A DNA stretch of 64,000 bases from NCBI GenBank assembly GCA_011109175.1, contig RDEW01000106.1:17314-81313 (forward strand). The letters are read 5' to 3'. This document shows, piece after piece, positions 24,110 to 34,836 of the stretch. Under the pieces are notes generated by a model. The model was not told where the DNA came from and made no database searches. It saw only the letters and a list, made by a program, of their open reading frames with translations. Made by a program: the position numbers and the translations under genes. Source of the DNA: Dicyema japonicum (Eukaryota > Dicyemida > Rhombozoa > Dicyemidae). How positions within the stretch are numbered: the stretch's first letter is position 1; every line of letters begins with the position of its first letter.

Positions 24110-24375
24110 TAATAAAAATAAATTATCAATCAACTTGTGCGTTTGTTATGTATTTACGTATTTTATGCATCACTACACTTGTTTTTAAATATTTTTTTAA
24201 TTTTTTTTATATAATTTATTTATTATTATTAATACTCCAGGATCACTGGGTAAAAGAGAAATAAATAAAACTTTTCAACTAACTAACTGATCGCAGACCG
24301 ACAAGAGAGAGGACGAGTTTGGCTGGGTCGAGAGTCTTGTAATACTCTCCTTATAGAGTCATATGTCCCGCCTTC
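24110..24375. other. Intergenic, AT-rich
   Basis: It probably holds the first exon or 5' UTR of the hyccin gene (an ATG at about 24165 on the minus strand), but no splice model is secure. Confidence 0.35.
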
Positions 24376-24379
24376 TCCT

Positions 24380-25455
24380 TTCTAGGGAAGAGTAGATACG
24401 TTGGAATTCAGGCAGAACCAATGAGGATCAGTAACTTCCGTAAAATGGGTGGCTAATACAACTACAAAACCCCTAGAGGTCCCCTTTGCAACCTTAGACC
24501 AATAATTCTACTAACTTCCATACGCAAAAAGCACTACCTCTCATTGTACTACACTGGATAAAACAGTGGGGTCTGTATGTTCATTCCTATCCCCAGCCAA
24601 AGTGGATTTCGGACAGGCAGGTTTACAGATTGTATTGTGCTCTATGGCAAAAGTATAAAAAATCTATTGAAATACTTGGCAATGATATGTCCCGTGAATT
24701 CGATTCGATCACCGGAAAAAACTTATGGAGGTTCTGAAGAATTTTCTTTACCCTGGCGACGTACAAATAATACGCCTGCTCATGCAGAACATTCATTTTT
24801 CTGTCAAAATCGGTTTTTTCTGATTTCACGTGATTTCCACATGGGAACTCACTATCCTCGGTCCTCTTCGTTGTCTACCTAGAAGCTGCACTAAAAGAGT
24901 TCAGGGCCTTGATTGGAAACAACTATGACAAGATAATTTATGCGAAGATCTGGATTTTGTCTCTGAGGATACTCAAACATTTCAACACGTGGTCAGCGTA
25001 CTCCCACACATATCTTCGAAATGGTTCTTATCCGTAAATTCCAACAAACAGAGTTTACAACGCTTACACGTACTGATCGGGGATCGGACGAGTCATGGAG
25101 AAGGCAAAAGAAGGTTGGCTCGCTTCTAAGACACTCTGAAGATGTTACTCGTAGGAAGATCCTTGCTATAAATCCACTGAAAAAATATCGTTAATATGAG
25201 ACCACTTTGGCCACGTTTACCTCTAAATTACTAGGTCCCCGCAAATGTCGCAATGGACAACTACTTCACACAAGAACCGGATTCTGTAGAAGGCCAAGAA
25301 CGATACTTCCGACTATCTTGAACGGAGACCTATCGACGATTGGTATGAGACTAATTCGGCAGACGACCTTAGAGAAATAGCTCGCAGTAGAAGATCATGG
25401 TCGAGACTGACGGAGAGTATGATTCTGAACACCGAACAAGGGAGACTTAATTAAT
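24380..25455 (+). mobile_element. Near-complete RT of the 'FRTGRST' LINE family, frameshifted
   Basis: In order across frames the plus strand shows 'PIILLTSIRK', 'SQSGFRTGRFTDCI', 'MSREFDSI' (catalytic Asp motif A), 'PHGNSLSSVLFVVYLEAAL' (motif B), 'DLDFVSEDTQTFQHVVSVLP' (motif C region, decayed), 'SKWFLSVNSNK', 'RRKILAINPLKKY', and a C-terminal 'SADDLREIARSRRSWSRLTE'. It holds the longest RT stretch in the window, with at least six frame breaks. The family is shared with 2247-2432 and 51237-51990. Confidence 0.8.
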
Positions 25456-25459
25456 TTAT

Positions 25460-26740
25460 GTTCTCTCGGTCTGGGAAAATTAAAGACATTAGCTGAAGCT
25501 TCAAGGAATCAATAAACTGTTTCTGGATCGCTGCAATAAACTGTTTCTTATGACTTTTTAACCTAAAGATGTCGAGGACCTTGGTAAAATGTGCCACTTA
25601 TTCATATGACCCTTTAAAATCAATTTTTATAAGATTTAAAATAAATGACTTTTTTACCTAAAAAAGTCATTCACATTCTAAAATATCTCGTGATGTTTAT
25701 TGATGAACTTGTCTAAAACTTGACAAAATTGGAGGCCATTTTAAATGGGAACCTTGGAGACAGCTATTTTTCTATTTGGGAGAGAAAAATCAGATATACA
25801 GGCCGTTGAGTTGATTGGGGGTGCTCACGTGTCTCAAAATTTATACAAACTGTGGGGTCTGTCTGTTCAAACCACCGACTAATGACCAGAAGGAACTGCT
25901 ACTGAGTTTACCTGCAGGGACATCACTGTCAACTTGATTCAGGCTAACGTTGAGCTATGGGGGACCATTTACCTTGATTGCCTCATACTCTGATGACCTA
26001 AGACTGTTTAGCCAGACTATTGCTAACTTCAAAGTTGAACTAGAGAGACCTTCTAAGAGAGTCAAAGTATAGTTCATTGTGGATATGAATGGGATTGCCA
26101 AAGAGAGCAATGCTATTTTGGTGGAGAAATACAGAGGAGGTTGAGGATGTATGACAGATTCCGCTGAAAATTTCCGTAAAAGATTCAAATTCCCAAAAAC
26201 TCCCATTCAAACGGATATCCCCTATGGAGGTTAGGGGAAATGAAGATGAGTAGGATAAGCTAGTGGAACAGTTGAAATGAACTGCTGTTGTTCATTAGAC
26301 TTGAAATGGTGTTGGAAGCCTTGAAGAACAGACTGAGGATTTAATACTCAACTCCGCTCTGATTTTGAGAGACATCTTCAGCCCTACATAATTCCTGATT
26401 ATTTCTCAACCACAAGTTGAAAAACGAAATGAAAGCAGATGAAAGCTTACAAAATAAGGGTTGAGACTACACTTGGATATGATTAGAAAACTTCGTATTC
26501 CGAAATACATTTATTAAAATTTCGGATTAATTTATTTTGTTTTTTATTATACATTTAAATGAGTTTACATTTTAAATTTAAAATCTCACAGTGTTACGTG
26601 GTTAGAAAAAGGACGAGATTTCTATTTCATAGAGAAGAATGATTTGTGAGATAAAATACATCAAGATGACTTTGAAAGAATTATTCCATATTTGTGAATA
26701 ATTTCGACACTTTCATAAATCCTAAAAATTGTAAAACTAT
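25460..26740. other. No supported gene; possible decayed element
   Basis: Plus-strand frames near 25900-26240 are open for short runs but match nothing I recognise. 26450-26740 is AT-rich. Confidence 0.35.
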
Positions 26741-26759
26741 GATTAACAAGTAGATACAC

Positions 26760-27060
26760 CCAGTGGTAAACAATAATTCACAGATTTCAAGGATGAATGC
26801 AATCAATGGTTTGATTACTGAAGATATCATCATTTCAAAAGCTAAGGTATTTGGTGAAAACCTTGAAATAAACGATCACGAATTTAGAAAAGGTTACGCA
26901 GATATAAGGGGACTTAATCCTAAACTAAAACTTCCTCATGGAGAAGCTAACAATTAATTTGAATGGACAAATATGATTAAGTTAAAAGTCGACCCTGACG
27001 TATTTGCTAACATGGATGAATTGGAATCTCCACATATGAGGTTTCATTTTCATTCAAAAG
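26760..27060 (+). mobile_element. Tigger-like transposase N-terminal fragment
   Basis: 'ISRMNAINGLITEDIIISKA' with 'GENLEINDHEFRKGYADIRG' and 'LKLPHGEANN' follows the CENP-B/Tc5-type second helix-turn-helix domain of pogo-family transposases ('GPIIxEKA...LGI..F..S.GWL..FK.R...GE'). No DDE domain follows; a Ty3-type fragment begins at 27250. Confidence 0.5.
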
Positions 27061-27249
27061 TCCTAAAAAATGTTCGGCAACAATCTCAATTTTTCTCTAT
27101 TATGTGACATGAGCAGTCCGCTACATTTTTGACCTTGAAAAGGTCTTTTGATTATCCGACATTTAATTTTTTATATTCGATCTTATCATGTTAGATTATT
27201 TTTTATTCATAAACGTTATGATTATAAAGATTTATTTTTTATAGCGGCT

Positions 27250-28345
27250 AACCTTAATTTCTAGCGTGGAAGATTATTTTGTCGCAATGGGTTCTTTCAA
27301 GTGTTTTGTGAAAGACAGCGTGGAAATTTTAAAAGATGCTTTGAATAATAAATTTCCCGAAAATCTTCCGAGGCACAGAAAATATAGGCTTGTTAAGAAG
27401 ATAGAGGATTTTTTTACTATCAGTGATGGATTTGTTCAATAAATGTACAGACTGTATCTTAGATGCAGTGATCTCAAGTTAGTCATATCCCTGGATAATG
27501 AAACCGAAATGGAGTTCGTGGCGAAATCAATACACGAGATTTCACACGGGGGAGTAAATAAAATTGAGCATCAATGTCGGCAAAATAACTTCACTGTCCA
27601 GAATGAGATTTTCGAAAAAGTCATTCGAAATTGTGAAATTTGCAAATTTTCGCGTCCTTTAAAGTTTTAGATTTCATAAATTGGAGATATAAATCACCAC
27701 GTGTTCGCTTTTTGTCAAATGAACGTTTTAGAGTGATCTTATAGATGTAAAAAAGATATTCAACAGTGAATAAAAAATTCAAACGGATTTTAACGGTAAT
27801 TGCCATATATATCGTAGTTTCGTTTTTTAAACCAATTTTTATAGACTCGCATTTGTCTGACCACGCTCTAATAAGTCTGGAAAAGCTTCAGTCAGACAAT
27901 GACTCTAAATTCATAAATCAAGAAATAACAAAACTTTACACTGACTTCAACATCAAGCGAATTCACGGAAGGTCTAACAATCCCTGTCGAAAGATTCAAT
28001 CAAACGATAACGAGGCATTGGCTGTGTTTTTTACGTTGCTATGACTTTTTCCAGGATAAATTTCATTTAAAATTTTTAAAAATCAAAATAAAGATGGAAT
28101 CTAATAACTACTTAAGAATAAACTGCGAAAGAAAAGAAGATGGAAAAATGATGAAGAATCGTTGAATGTAAGAGACAGAGTCATTCTACGAATGGACTGT
28201 GATTACAATCAAACAAAAAAAAGGTTCATTATATGAGCACTTGGACACTACAGTTTATCTAGTATTGGATATTCAAGGAACTATGGTCCACGTGGATGGT
28301 GGCAACTCTGAAATAATGATAGTCCACCATAGGCGAGTATAAGAT
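27250..28345 (+). mobile_element. Ty3/gypsy-type integrase remnant
   Basis: 'HEISHGGVNKIEHQC...' with a later 'CEICKF' gives the H-H-C-C zinc-binding part near 27520-27660. The integrase core follows with 'LQSDNDSKF' (second catalytic Asp region) and 'YTDFNIKRIHGR' near 27880-27970. A C-terminal piece at 28160-28345 reads 'SILDIQGTMVHVDGGNS' over frames. RT and RNase H are absent, and the core is interrupted. This is an old, inactive element or domesticated fragment. Confidence 0.7.
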
Positions 28346-28599
28346 TATTTTAAATGACTTTCCATTCAAGAAATATTTTTTAATTTTTTGCCATAACGTG
28401 GAGATTAGATTTAGTTGTTGATTAGGAATGAGATTAGGTATTGATTATGGTTGATGTTGAAAATTGCTTTATGGATAAGATCACAATTATGTATTTTTAG
28501 GAAAGGAATTTGAATTCGTCAAAGTTATGGTTAAATTAGAATTAGATATGGATGGTTAAGGGATAGGTTTTATGATATTTTTAAATTTAAGAATAAAAC

Positions 28600-28710
28600 T
28601 TACGGTTAAAAGTTAGGGTTTATATTTAGGGTTATGGATTTGGGTTAGGGTTAGGGATTACGGTTAGGGATTTCAGTTAGGGGTTAGGGTTCTTGATTAG
28701 GGATAGGGTG
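28600..28710 (+). repeat. Degenerate telomere-like TTAGGG array
   Basis: There are about ten TTAGGG or one-mismatch units in 110 bp ('GGGTTAGGGTTAGGGATTAC', 'GGGGTTAGGGTTC'). Looser GATTAGG/GGTTAAGG units extend upstream to about 28415. TTAGGG is the animal telomere unit, so this is an interstitial telomere-like tract or a simple repeat resembling it. Confidence 0.7.
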
Positions 28711-28749
28711 TAAGTGTTATGTTCGAGTAGGAATTTTAACAGTATGGAA

Positions 28750-30450
28750 CATATGTTAGTTAGTAAGGGAAAGGGCTAAAAAAAGAATAATTTTTTAATA
28801 TTAAAAGTTAATTTTCGCTTAGTTTTTTATATTTAAATGTTTAATAGATTTTCGACATTAATTGTATTGAATTGTTTCAGGTTGTTATAATTTTATTTTT
28901 TGCATTAATAATTAAGGCTAGACATCCAACGGATTTGAAAAAATTGGTATATTTAACTAAATAAAATAATTAGAGTCAGGAAAAATGTTATAACAATGCA
29001 AAAAAATCGATAGAGTTCCACGTACGGACTATTACATTTTTTATTTTAGTTATAGACAATTGGGATGCATGTCCAAAACAGTTTTAAAAAGGTTCTTTTC
29101 CATTTGTGAGGGAATAATTTAATTTGTAATAGGAGCATGGGTGTGTACTATGGATGACTTTTGAGAAACTGGTCCACAAGATATGGAAACCAGTCTGCAG
29201 CAATCATATCCTTTATATTTGTTCTGTTGAAGGTTAGAACCCACCTCAACCGATGCTAATAAGCCTTGCAGGGCCTTCTTCCTCTTTTGAAGTGATTGTC
29301 ATATAATTGAGGGGTAATTCTCTTGTACGTTCTCAGAGTTCTACTGGTACAGGGCACTTCACGTAGCTCACCTTGTGTCCATCACTTCCAAGTTGACGCA
29401 CTTTTCTTTTTGAATAGCAAGCCTTTCGTATTGAGTACATCTTGGAATCTCAAAACTAATGCCCATGTTCGACGGGCCTTGCTTTTTTGTTTTGGGAGTA
29501 TGGTTGATGAAAATATCAGTGAAATTGCCAAACAGCTACTCAAGTGGTGGATGATAGTTTTTTTATGGACTCCTTTTTGATTTATACGATTAATAGAACA
29601 AAGATTGTTTCATCTTGTGGAATGGTCGGTGTAATTTTGTATAAAAGTTCTAACTATACACAATTGTGTCCACAGATATTACATGGATATTTGAAAGTGA
29701 TCCAAGGATTGTTTCAAAAGCACCTTTACGCCGGGGTTGTAGCGACTAAACCTGAACTTGCAGAAATTGAATAACATATGCATGATCTCAACGACCAGAA
29801 ACCCATGGCCCATAAAAACGGGGAGACAAGTGACCCATCTAACTTTTTTGTATTCTTAAAAATCATGCTAGGAGGACGTGTAGTCAAATTAAAAAAAATT
29901 TCTTTGAAAGGGCTAACGACAGCTCACCCTCTTGCCTATTGAAGTAATAGTTTGAGCTCCTCCAAGAATCCTTTTTTCTATTAGGCATTACGTACATAAA
30001 AAATGAAAAAGCAAAGTTACAGTCAATGTCACTGATTTGGTAACAAGATATGGATGTTACAAACATGGGGGATTGATGAATCTTGTTATTTCAGGCTATA
30101 ACCACCTGGTCTTGAATGGGTACCTTTAGCTTTCTAAAATGCCTGAAACTAATTTGTTTAATAGTTTTTTTATATAGAAATCACTTGTGGGTTTGTGTGA
30201 TGCATGGCAGACAAGGAAGATAGAGAGCCCGCTCCACGAGTTCCCAAATTGGGGGAACACTCTCTTACTTTGTTAGATACAATCTGTAAACTTTACTGTC
30301 AAATTCCATTGGACATCTTTGAAAGAGATCTTCTAGTCATCTATAAGGTAGAAAGGACACAGCGACGAGGCTGATTGTCTATATCTGTCAAATAGTCTTT
30401 AAATCATTATGTGGACACGAACTCCCAACGTATGGAAGTTTCCTCTTCAC
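28750..30450. other. No gene assigned
   Basis: Plus-strand frames 29323-29580 and 29544-29774 overlap and read protein-like ('VRRALLFCFGSMVDENISEI', 'LHGYLKVIQGLFQKH'), but I recognise no family and find no convincing splice model. The remainder is AT-rich. Confidence 0.3.
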
Positions 30451-30469
30451 ATCAAATTAGTAAATTTCT

Positions 30470-30625
30470 CGAGGCTTTTTTCCATTCATGCACACGTGGG
30501 AACTCCCAGTGGAGTAGGGGAGAGAAAATGATCCCTTTACATACATCCCTGGGATTGGGCACCACTTGAGACAGATGGGTCACATGACGCCACTCTTTTG
30601 AAAAGGGGTTGCCTCTCATGAACCC
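30470..30625 (+). repeat. Repeat family R, copy 3 (partial)
   Basis: 'AACTCCCAGTGGAGTAGGGG', 'GAGAAAATGATCC' and 'GGGTCACATGACGCCACTCT' match the copies at 7917 and 41510. Confidence 0.7.
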
Positions 30626-30789
30626 TATGGAGACCAACTGGATAAACCAGCGTGTTTCGGAGTCGTCGTGGATTCTGAGAAAGGCATACGTTTGAGTTTC
30701 TTGATGATTATTGCTCCAGCTATTCCAACAGCGGAAAGTATATCTGTCGAGGAGTCTTCTATACTTATTTTCTAAGCTCCCATTGCTTT

Positions 30790-30990
30790 CACGTCAGTAG
30801 AACGTGCCTTTGCTGGGCTCCCGATAGGATATGGAGGGACAGAGTCGACACATGCTGTACACAAACAAACCGTTTCCCTCCTCAAATGGAAAGATTATTA
30901 CTTCGTCCAGTCGCTTTCCATTTCCCCTGTCCAGAGAAGCAGAATCCACTATGGAAGCGTGTCCAACAGAGTCTAATGTGCGTTTCACGA
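30790..30990 (-). mobile_element. LINE C-terminal domain fragment
   Basis: 'ASLDRGNGKRLDEVIIFPFE' is the 'GLDRGDGKRPDG..LFPF' block. The sequence is lost soon after 'GNGLFVYSM'. Confidence 0.65.
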
Positions 30991-31002
30991 CATCATTCGA
31001 GT

Positions 31003-31185
31003 TAGTGTGATGCGGGAACTGGATAGTCTAGAAAGGACCTACACACAAGAAAAAGAAGTGAAGATCATTCCTTGGTTCTACGATTAATTAAAATTAACTG
31101 TTCTTTACTTAAATAAACTGTGTGTCCTGCCTATGCGGAGCTATAAATACTATAGATCTCGTGAAAAGTCTTTTATTATTAAATG
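31003..31185 (+). repeat. SINE, copy 4 (5' truncated)
   Basis: It starts inside the body ('AACTGGATAGTCTAGAAAGG') and runs through 'ATCATTCCTTGGTTCTACGA' to the full 3' end 'GCCTATGCGGAGCTATAAAT', then an (ATT)n-like tail to about 31185. That tail is also at 44718-44760, so it belongs to the element. Confidence 0.8.
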
Positions 31186-31189
31186 AGTT

Positions 31190-31336
31190 CTTTGTCGACG
31201 GCAACGTTGCTCTTTTTCGAAGATGCCCAAGAGAAGTCGTAGTTGTTTTCTGTGGAAAAAGTTGAGGTTCTTTGGCGGTTAGGCTCAAGGTCCTCTCGTT
31301 ATAAAGTAGAATTGACTCAATAAAGGAGTTGTACAA
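31190..31336 (-). mobile_element. Small RT thumb fragment
   Basis: 'YNSFIESILLYNERTLSLTA' resembles the 'LY...V.S.LLYG.E.W.LT' segment of RTE-type LINEs. It is too short to classify further. Confidence 0.4.
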
Positions 31337-31469
31337 AAATAATAAAATTGTCTCATTTTTTTCTAAGATGTCCTAATTGTACTATTTTGTTTTTAAAATG
31401 TCCTAAAAATGTCCTATTATTTCCGCCCTAGTTATTAATTTTGTTGGTGAAGCCTTTTGAAAAAAGAAA

Positions 31470-32015
31470 ATCAGTTTTTACAGATCGTACTCGAAAAAAG
31501 AGAATTGAAATAAGAAATGCCCGATCGAATGAAACTATGGAGCAACATAGTGATCGTTTAATGCAATTGAGGATACATTCACAACAAATGCGGGCTGAAG
31601 AATCAGCAGAATAGCAGAAACTTCGTTTAACGAATTGAAGAGACATGAACAACACATGCGAGCTGAAGAATCAGCAGAACAGCATAGCAGTCTGTTGACT
31701 GAATTGAGAACACATCCACAACAAATGGGGGCTGAAGAATCGGCAGAACAGAATAGCAGTTAGTTAACTTAATTGAGAACACAAACCAAACAAATGCGGG
31801 CTGAAGAGTTAGTTTTTGCGTTTAAATAAAATTTGGTTTTCAAAAAAAGAATCAGCAGAACATCAAAAACATCTCTAACCGAATTGAGGACACGAACAAC
31901 AAATTCGAGCTGAAGAATCAGCAAAACATCATAGCAGTCGGTTAACTGATTTGAGAACACATGCCCAACAAGTCCGGGCTGTGGAAGTCCCAAAAGAGAC
32001 TCAGCGTCTTTTGTA
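31470..32015 (+). repeat. Coding-type 69-bp tandem repeats (23-residue unit)
   Basis: About six units share the reading 'RAEESAEQHSSRLTELRTHP' plus 'QQM'. Unit edges are near 31590, 31660, 31730, 31795, 31905 and 31975. Internal stops and a 41-bp AT insert at 31809-31849 break it. Charged Glu/Arg/Gln-rich repeats of this kind occur in N-terminal regions of some Helitron-type and other transposon ORFs. I cannot show a helicase here. The frame continues past the repeats to 32227. Confidence 0.6.
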
Positions 32016-32339
32016 AAATAATAGATGCTCGCGACAGGCCCTCCACAGGAGCTAGAGCATGTGCACGCGGAGCGATTGCCTCATTTGTCAGGAACTACCA
32101 AAAATGCCTCATTTGTCAGGAAACTCCGAACCAAAATAAAAAATCAAAATTGGAACGACATTTAAAACAAAGCATGCGAATTTTGCAAAAAAATCCAATT
32201 GGCGACTCACGAATGAATGCTGTGTAAGAACTTGCAAAAAATATTCAGATTGAGAGTTCAGTTAAGAGATCGCAAAAAAGGGGAAAATTATTTCACGATT
32301 TTTCAAATAAGACAGAAATCGTGAATAAAATGAAGAATA

Positions 32340-32800
32340 TAAGTTGCTTTTCTGTTTAATGAACTCGACTTTTTTCATTTTTAATGCTTTCATTAAAAAA
32401 TAATGAATAAATTTGTCAAAATTTTAAAATCAATTTAATAAATTTTTTAAGAATAATCAAGATTATTTATTTAATTTTTTCATAAAATGAGTTATTAACG
32501 ATTTTCACTTTTTTAATTTCTAATAAAGTATTACCAGAATTCCGAGAATTGATAATCCACTATTTCCGTATTTTAAAAGTATTTTTAAAGTTCTTCAATA
32601 TGATTTATCGCGTCTGCATACCCAATTTCCTTTAATTTTTTTAAAGTTCATTGTTATCTTCATCTCTTCAGAGCTTTTACAGCTTGACTCTTAGATTTTT
32701 TCCAAGAATTCTACATAATTAAACAAATTTTTATCGATTGTAGAAAAGTTATTGAAATCATATTTATTTTTGAAGTTGAAGTTATCTAGGGTTTTATTCG
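32340..32800. other. AT-rich stretch with no feature
   Basis: Poly-A/T runs only. Confidence 0.6.
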
Positions 32801-32814
32801 CAATAAATTCAATT

Positions 32815-33250
32815 GATACATAACACTCTAAGAACAACAACTAGAGACAACATTCAGACGTCTGGAGATGCTAGACGCACATACTTCCCTATTCCTGCTG
32901 AGAACGCCTTTATCAGTACAGAAACTGAACTACGTTCTTCGGGGGGCACCCTGCTACCTGAAAATACAACAGCTCGATGCTATAGATTCCCTCTTCCGGA
33001 CCACTATTGAACGTACTACCAATGTGAAATTTGACGACCGTGGTGGGACTAAGCAACCCTACCCGTTAGCTTGAGTGGACTGAGAATCCCTTCACCAAAA
33101 ATCTGGCTTGCCCCGAGTATCTGTCCTATTTAGGCTCCAGCCGACTGCTTATCAGGATGATTCTCCTACTTCAAACAGAATCATCTGAAATCACAGATAT
33201 GGAGCATTTGAAAGGGATGATGTCTGAGCAGAAGAAATGTTTCCATAAAA
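32815..33250 (+). mobile_element. LINE fragment, RT-C-terminal linker region
   Basis: Over two frames: 'SGDARRTYFPIPAENAF', 'KLNYVLRGAPCYLK', 'LDAIDSLFRTTIERTTNVKF' and 'DDRGGTKQPYPL'. It is the same block as 45640-45480 (minus), where it reads more intactly ('LLYLLRCSPCYEQYD'). Confidence 0.7.
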
Positions 33251-33475
33251 CTTAGTTTTTGACATTAATGGTTCACAGTCTATAATGATTATGCAATTTA
33301 AGTGAGATAGAGATTGTAGATAATTTTTTTGCTAACAGTTAGAAATAATTTCAGCATACATTACTCCATGCATCTGAGATTATTGTTACCACTTATCACA
33401 AGAGGTAGATTCTCCTGACAATGCTATGAATTTTAATTGATGCCTCTCTTTGAAAGGGAAGAACCTTGAGATACT

Positions 33476-33760
33476 TCATAGGCAAGGGGTCTCTTGATTA
33501 GTTAGTCTTGACGTTCCCTTCTTTGTGTTAAATAATGACCATTCAAAATGCACTGAATTGACGGCGATGTAAGAAATCATTAGATATGAATAAAGGAATC
33601 CTCTTTCGATAAACGGTAGAATATTTTTTATTCGAAAAATAGTTCCCTTGTTTGCATTGTAAATGATAGATAAACTCCTTTCAGAATGTTCCTTTTTTAA
33701 GATATGATCTGCAATCTTCAATTTTGTTTCATGATTCAAACGCACCACAATCAACAAAAA
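33476..33760 (-). mobile_element. pogo/Tigger N-terminal fragment
   Basis: 'RLNHETKLKIADHILKKEHS' with 'ERSLSIIYNANKGTIFRIK' matches the first helix-turn-helix of the Tigger transposases at 6240 and 35070 ('LNYDKKVEIAKLLSKKEHS'). Confidence 0.6.
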
Positions 33761-33849
33761 AAATTTGAATGAATCGTGACTTTTAAAATATTTATTTTTA
33801 AAATCGGTTAAATAAAATCATATAATTATTTTAAATAATAAAAAAGTAA

Positions 33850-34612
33850 TGCCCCAACTCGAGGTGCTAAATTTAATCGACTTGCCAGACATTTGGTATA
33901 AAATTTATAGATCGCCCCAAAACGGAGTTTTCCCCGGTTCTAGGTAAATTCATCGCGGTAAATTATCGCCGTAATTTCATCGCTGGTAAATTCATCGCTG
34001 GTAAATTCATCGCCGGTAAATTCAAGCGACCACGTGGGTTCTTCAAAAAGAGGTCGAAATTTTGATTTTTATATTATCATTAAAATGTAATTTTGGAGAT
34101 TAATTTGACGATATGAGTCACGTGGCCAGATCCCAAGATAGAAGAAATTTGAAAACCTCAATTCTCCAAATAGTGTTAGATTTACTCAACGATGTGCACC
34201 ACACGTGTGTGTATTGGTTAAAGTGATAGAAAATTATTGATTATCTTACTGATTATTGATTAATAACAAAGGTCAAACTTTAGAAAAAATAGGTCCCCTC
34301 TCTTCAGTTTTCATAGTCCTACCGTCACGGATACATGATTCATATCGCCGAATAATCTCCAAAATCGCAATTTAACTATAATATAAAAAATCAAATTTCG
34401 ACCTCTTCTATTTAGACACCAGCCCACGTGGTTCTTTGATTCAACTGGGATGAATTTACCTCGCGATGAATTTACCTAGCGATGAATTTACCGGCGATGA
34501 TAATTTACCTTGCGATGAATTTACCGGCGATGAATTTACCGGTTACCGTTTTCCCCAAAAAGAGATGCCCTACCTCGGAGGTGCCCTGAATATAGGTCGA
34601 CTGTATAAAGTC
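33850..34612. mobile_element. Foldback element with internal 15-bp tandem units
   Basis: The left arm (about 33940-34160) carries repeated 'GGTAAATTCATCGCYGG'. It continues through 'CCACGTGGGTTCTTC', 'GAGGTCGAAATTTTGATTT' and 'TTTTGGAGATTAATT' to 'CGATATGAGTCACGTGG'. The right arm (34330-34555) carries the reverse complement of all these in mirror order, ending in repeated 'GCGATGAATTTACC'. Flanking the arms is a diverged direct repeat of about 45 bp (33850-33895 and 34564-34612, 'ATGCCC..CTCG.AGGTGC'). No coding sequence is inside. This is foldback/MITE architecture. Confidence 0.75.
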
Positions 34613-34836
34613 ATTGCTTATGTACAACTCGGTACACGGGGGTCACCGAGCTTCTATTTCTAACAAAATCAAAAGGCTCATGTCTTTATAATCACCCATG
34701 GGGTTAAATTTAATGAGTAAAAGAGAGATGGGAACTTTAGAGAAACACAATTGTCATATGGAAAAAAAAATTCGAAACGTGGCACCTTAGTTAATATAAC
34801 GTTTTTTTGGTTTTGTGAAAGTGCTTTTTAATAATA

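Noticed and set aside
27250-28345. A complete Ty3/gypsy retrotransposon
   Set aside because: No LTRs, gag, protease or RT could be found on either side; only integrase pieces remain.
29323-29774. Two overlapping plus-strand frames as a gene
   Set aside because: They read protein-like but match no family I know, overlap in different frames and give no clean short-intron model.
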